49,089 nt of DNA from an uncultured Selenomonadales bacterium (GTDB lineage: Bacteria; Bacillota; Negativicutes; Selenomonadales; Selenomonadaceae). Within the stretch, counting starts at the first letter, position 1. Every line of letters starts with the position of its first letter. The notes beneath the pieces were generated by a model. That model was not told the origin of the DNA, did not search any database, and saw only the letters and a list, made by a program, of their open reading frames with translations. Shown here in pieces: positions 48,066-49,089 of this stretch. Both the position numbers and the translations under genes were made by a program. The stretch spans positions 1 through 49,089 of the forward strand of contig OMYB01000019.1 of the NCBI GenBank assembly GCA_900315155.1. Reading direction: 5' to 3'.

Positions 48066-48078
48066 GGGAGGAATAACG

Positions 48079-48966
48079 ATGAAGGGAATCTTTAAGAATA
48101 AAGCGCAGAAAGCGTTCCTGACCGCGGCCGTCAGCCTCGCGCTGACGGGGTCGGTCTTTGCCATGCCCGTGCTGGACAAGAATCAGACGCCGACTACGGT
48201 AACGGTTGGCGACCTCACGAGCAAGACTGGTACGATAGATGTCACGGGACTGGGCCTAGTCGATTGGCAGTCATTCAACCTCGCCAACGGCGAGACGCTG
48301 AAATTCATCCTGAACGGTGACAACGCGAACATCATCAACCGCGTCACCGGCAGCGATATGTCGCAAATCTACGGGCATATGCTCTCGCAAGGCGAGGGCG
48401 GAGTCTGCCTGGTTAACCCGAATGGCATCCTCATCGGCAACGGCGCACAAATCGACGTCGGCTCGCTCGTGCTCTCTACGGCCAACTTCACCGAGAACGA
48501 CCCCGCGAAAATCCTCAGCGTGCTGAAAGACGGCGGCAGCCTCACGCTGCAAACGGAGGGTAAAATTGAGCTGGCAAAAGGCAGCACGATAAACTACTAC
48601 GATACGCTGTGGCTGGTGGGCGGACCGGTATGGATTGCCGACAACGTCACCATCAGCGACGGGCTGAAACGTCTGTCGGTGGACGGCCAGCATATCATAG
48701 AGGATGATGGGACGGTTAAATCCGATTTGGGCATCTATGCTATAGATCAGGGAACGGCTACCTTTAATAAAGACTGCGACCTCAAAACGTGGCAGTTTGC
48801 GGCAGGGGGGACTATTCTTGATCTGCAAGGAGCTAAACTGAATACAGGCAATGCCAATTTTGTAGGCGGCGCGGTTTATTTGACCAACACGCAGTTGACT
48901 AGCCAAGGGAGAGTATCTCTCTATGGCTTAAAAGCTCAAACTTCGCAGGTGCGTAAGCGCCTGTGA
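48079..48966 (+). CDS. TpsA-type exoprotein, N-terminal part only (interrupted)
   Basis: The frame encodes a signal peptide (MKGIFKNKAQKAFLTAAVSLALTGSVFA) and a haemagglutination activity/TPS domain with the hallmark NPNGILIG (about 113-120) and WQSFNLANGE. The beta-helix then begins (about 150-290). It stops at 48966 after 295 codons, far shorter than usual for TpsA proteins. The last five codons (VRKRL) follow a GTGCG at 48949, so the native frame probably continues beyond an insertion starting there. AGGGAGGAA lies before the ATG. The protein is the substrate of the upstream TpsB. Confidence 0.8.
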   Translation: MKGIFKNKAQKAFLTAAVSLALTGSVFAMPVLDKNQTPTTVTVGDLTSKTGTIDVTGLGLVDWQSFNLANGETLKFILNGDNANIINRVTGSDMSQIYGHMLSQGEGGVCLVNPNGILIGNGAQIDVGSLVLSTANFTENDPAKILSVLKDGGSLTLQTEGKIELAKGSTINYYDTLWLVGGPVWIADNVTISDGLKRLSVDGQHIIEDDGTVKSDLGIYAIDQGTATFNKDCDLKTWQFAAGGTILDLQGAKLNTGNANFVGGAVYLTNTQLTSQGRVSLYGLKAQTSQVRKRL

Positions 48967-49089
48967 GCCTTGAAAAATCAATATTTATGGGAGGCTTCGG
49001 GCATGATTGTGGGTGAATGCCCTGCCCCTGACTGAAATTTGCTATTGAAAAGCCATGTTGGTTCCTGTAAAGTATCAGTGACCAAACCT
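48949..49089 (+). other. Possible 5' end of a group II intron or other insertion in tpsA
   Basis: GTGCG at 48949-48953 matches the GUGYG 5' terminus of group II introns. The following sequence is rich in short hairpins: CAGGTGC/GCGCCTG, GAGCCT/AGGCTT and GGGCAT/ATGCCC. It has no long open frame and runs off the window. A group II intron would put its reverse transcriptase further right. An IS200/IS605 end or simple 3' gene decay are alternatives. Confidence 0.35.

Overview
The window most likely comes from a diderm Firmicute of the Negativicutes, close to Selenomonas or Mitsuokella; this is an inference from gene content. It combines Firmicutes-like translation signals (strong AGGAGG-type ribosome binding sites, several TTG and GTG starts, overlapping ATGA starts) with an outer membrane two-partner secretion pair (46716-48966) ending in a TpsB protein with a C-terminal Phe. 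It also carries genes expected of a succinate/propionate-type anaerobe: a DcuC-type dicarboxylate transporter, malate dehydrogenase, a stand-alone biotin carboxylase and rubredoxin. Most of the DNA is GC-rich; the first 4 kb are visibly more AT-rich and look acquired.

Region 1 (1-5535) is accessory DNA. A two-gene cassette appears twice: a plus-strand secreted HExxH protein followed, tail to tail across a hairpin terminator, by a minus-strand gene. The first copy enters from the left edge as a fragment; the second loses its minus-strand gene to an IS3-family element (about 4088-5390). On the other side of the IS lies the 3' end of what looks like a type III restriction Res gene. The IS therefore sits at a rearrangement junction between two unrelated broken genes.

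Region 2 (5676-23240) is mainly housekeeping: dcuC, an MBL-fold hydrolase, a Zn/Cd-type P-type ATPase behind an ArsR/SmtB-like operator, dtd, a BamE-like exported protein, a YitT protein, a Uma2 protein, a lipoprotein cyclophilin, a GIY-YIG protein, greA-lysS, an AraC regulator, an orphan half of a DapF fold, glyA, a secreted nuclease-like EEP protein, accC and a PPP-type phosphatase.

Region 3 (23481-33268) is the most interesting part: a tightly packed operon of nine intact genes plus one truncated duplicate, with four 4-base stop/start overlaps. It encodes a membrane MORN-like protein, two paralogous C-terminally anchored membrane proteins flanking an anchored extracytoplasmic protein, a Ser/Thr kinase with a Thr/Gln-rich N-terminus, a protein starting MSGPK, a double zinc-ribbon FHA protein, an NrdG-like radical SAM protein without NrdD, and a ClpB-like AAA+ protein with a degenerate first module. 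A PPP-type phosphatase gene is divergent from it. This looks like a membrane-linked phospho-signalling and protein-remodelling system that I cannot match to a described one.

Region 4 (33268-46524) returns to core functions: uvrC, a PHP phosphoesterase, rubredoxin, mdh with a strong promoter and a palindrome, a FlgT-like exported protein, a sugar-binding lipoprotein paired with a chemoreceptor, and uvrB-uvrA. Region 5 (46716-49089) is the TpsB/TpsA pair; the TpsA reading frame ends early, a few codons after a GTGCG sequence that could be the 5' end of a group II intron. No tRNA, rRNA or CRISPR array was seen.
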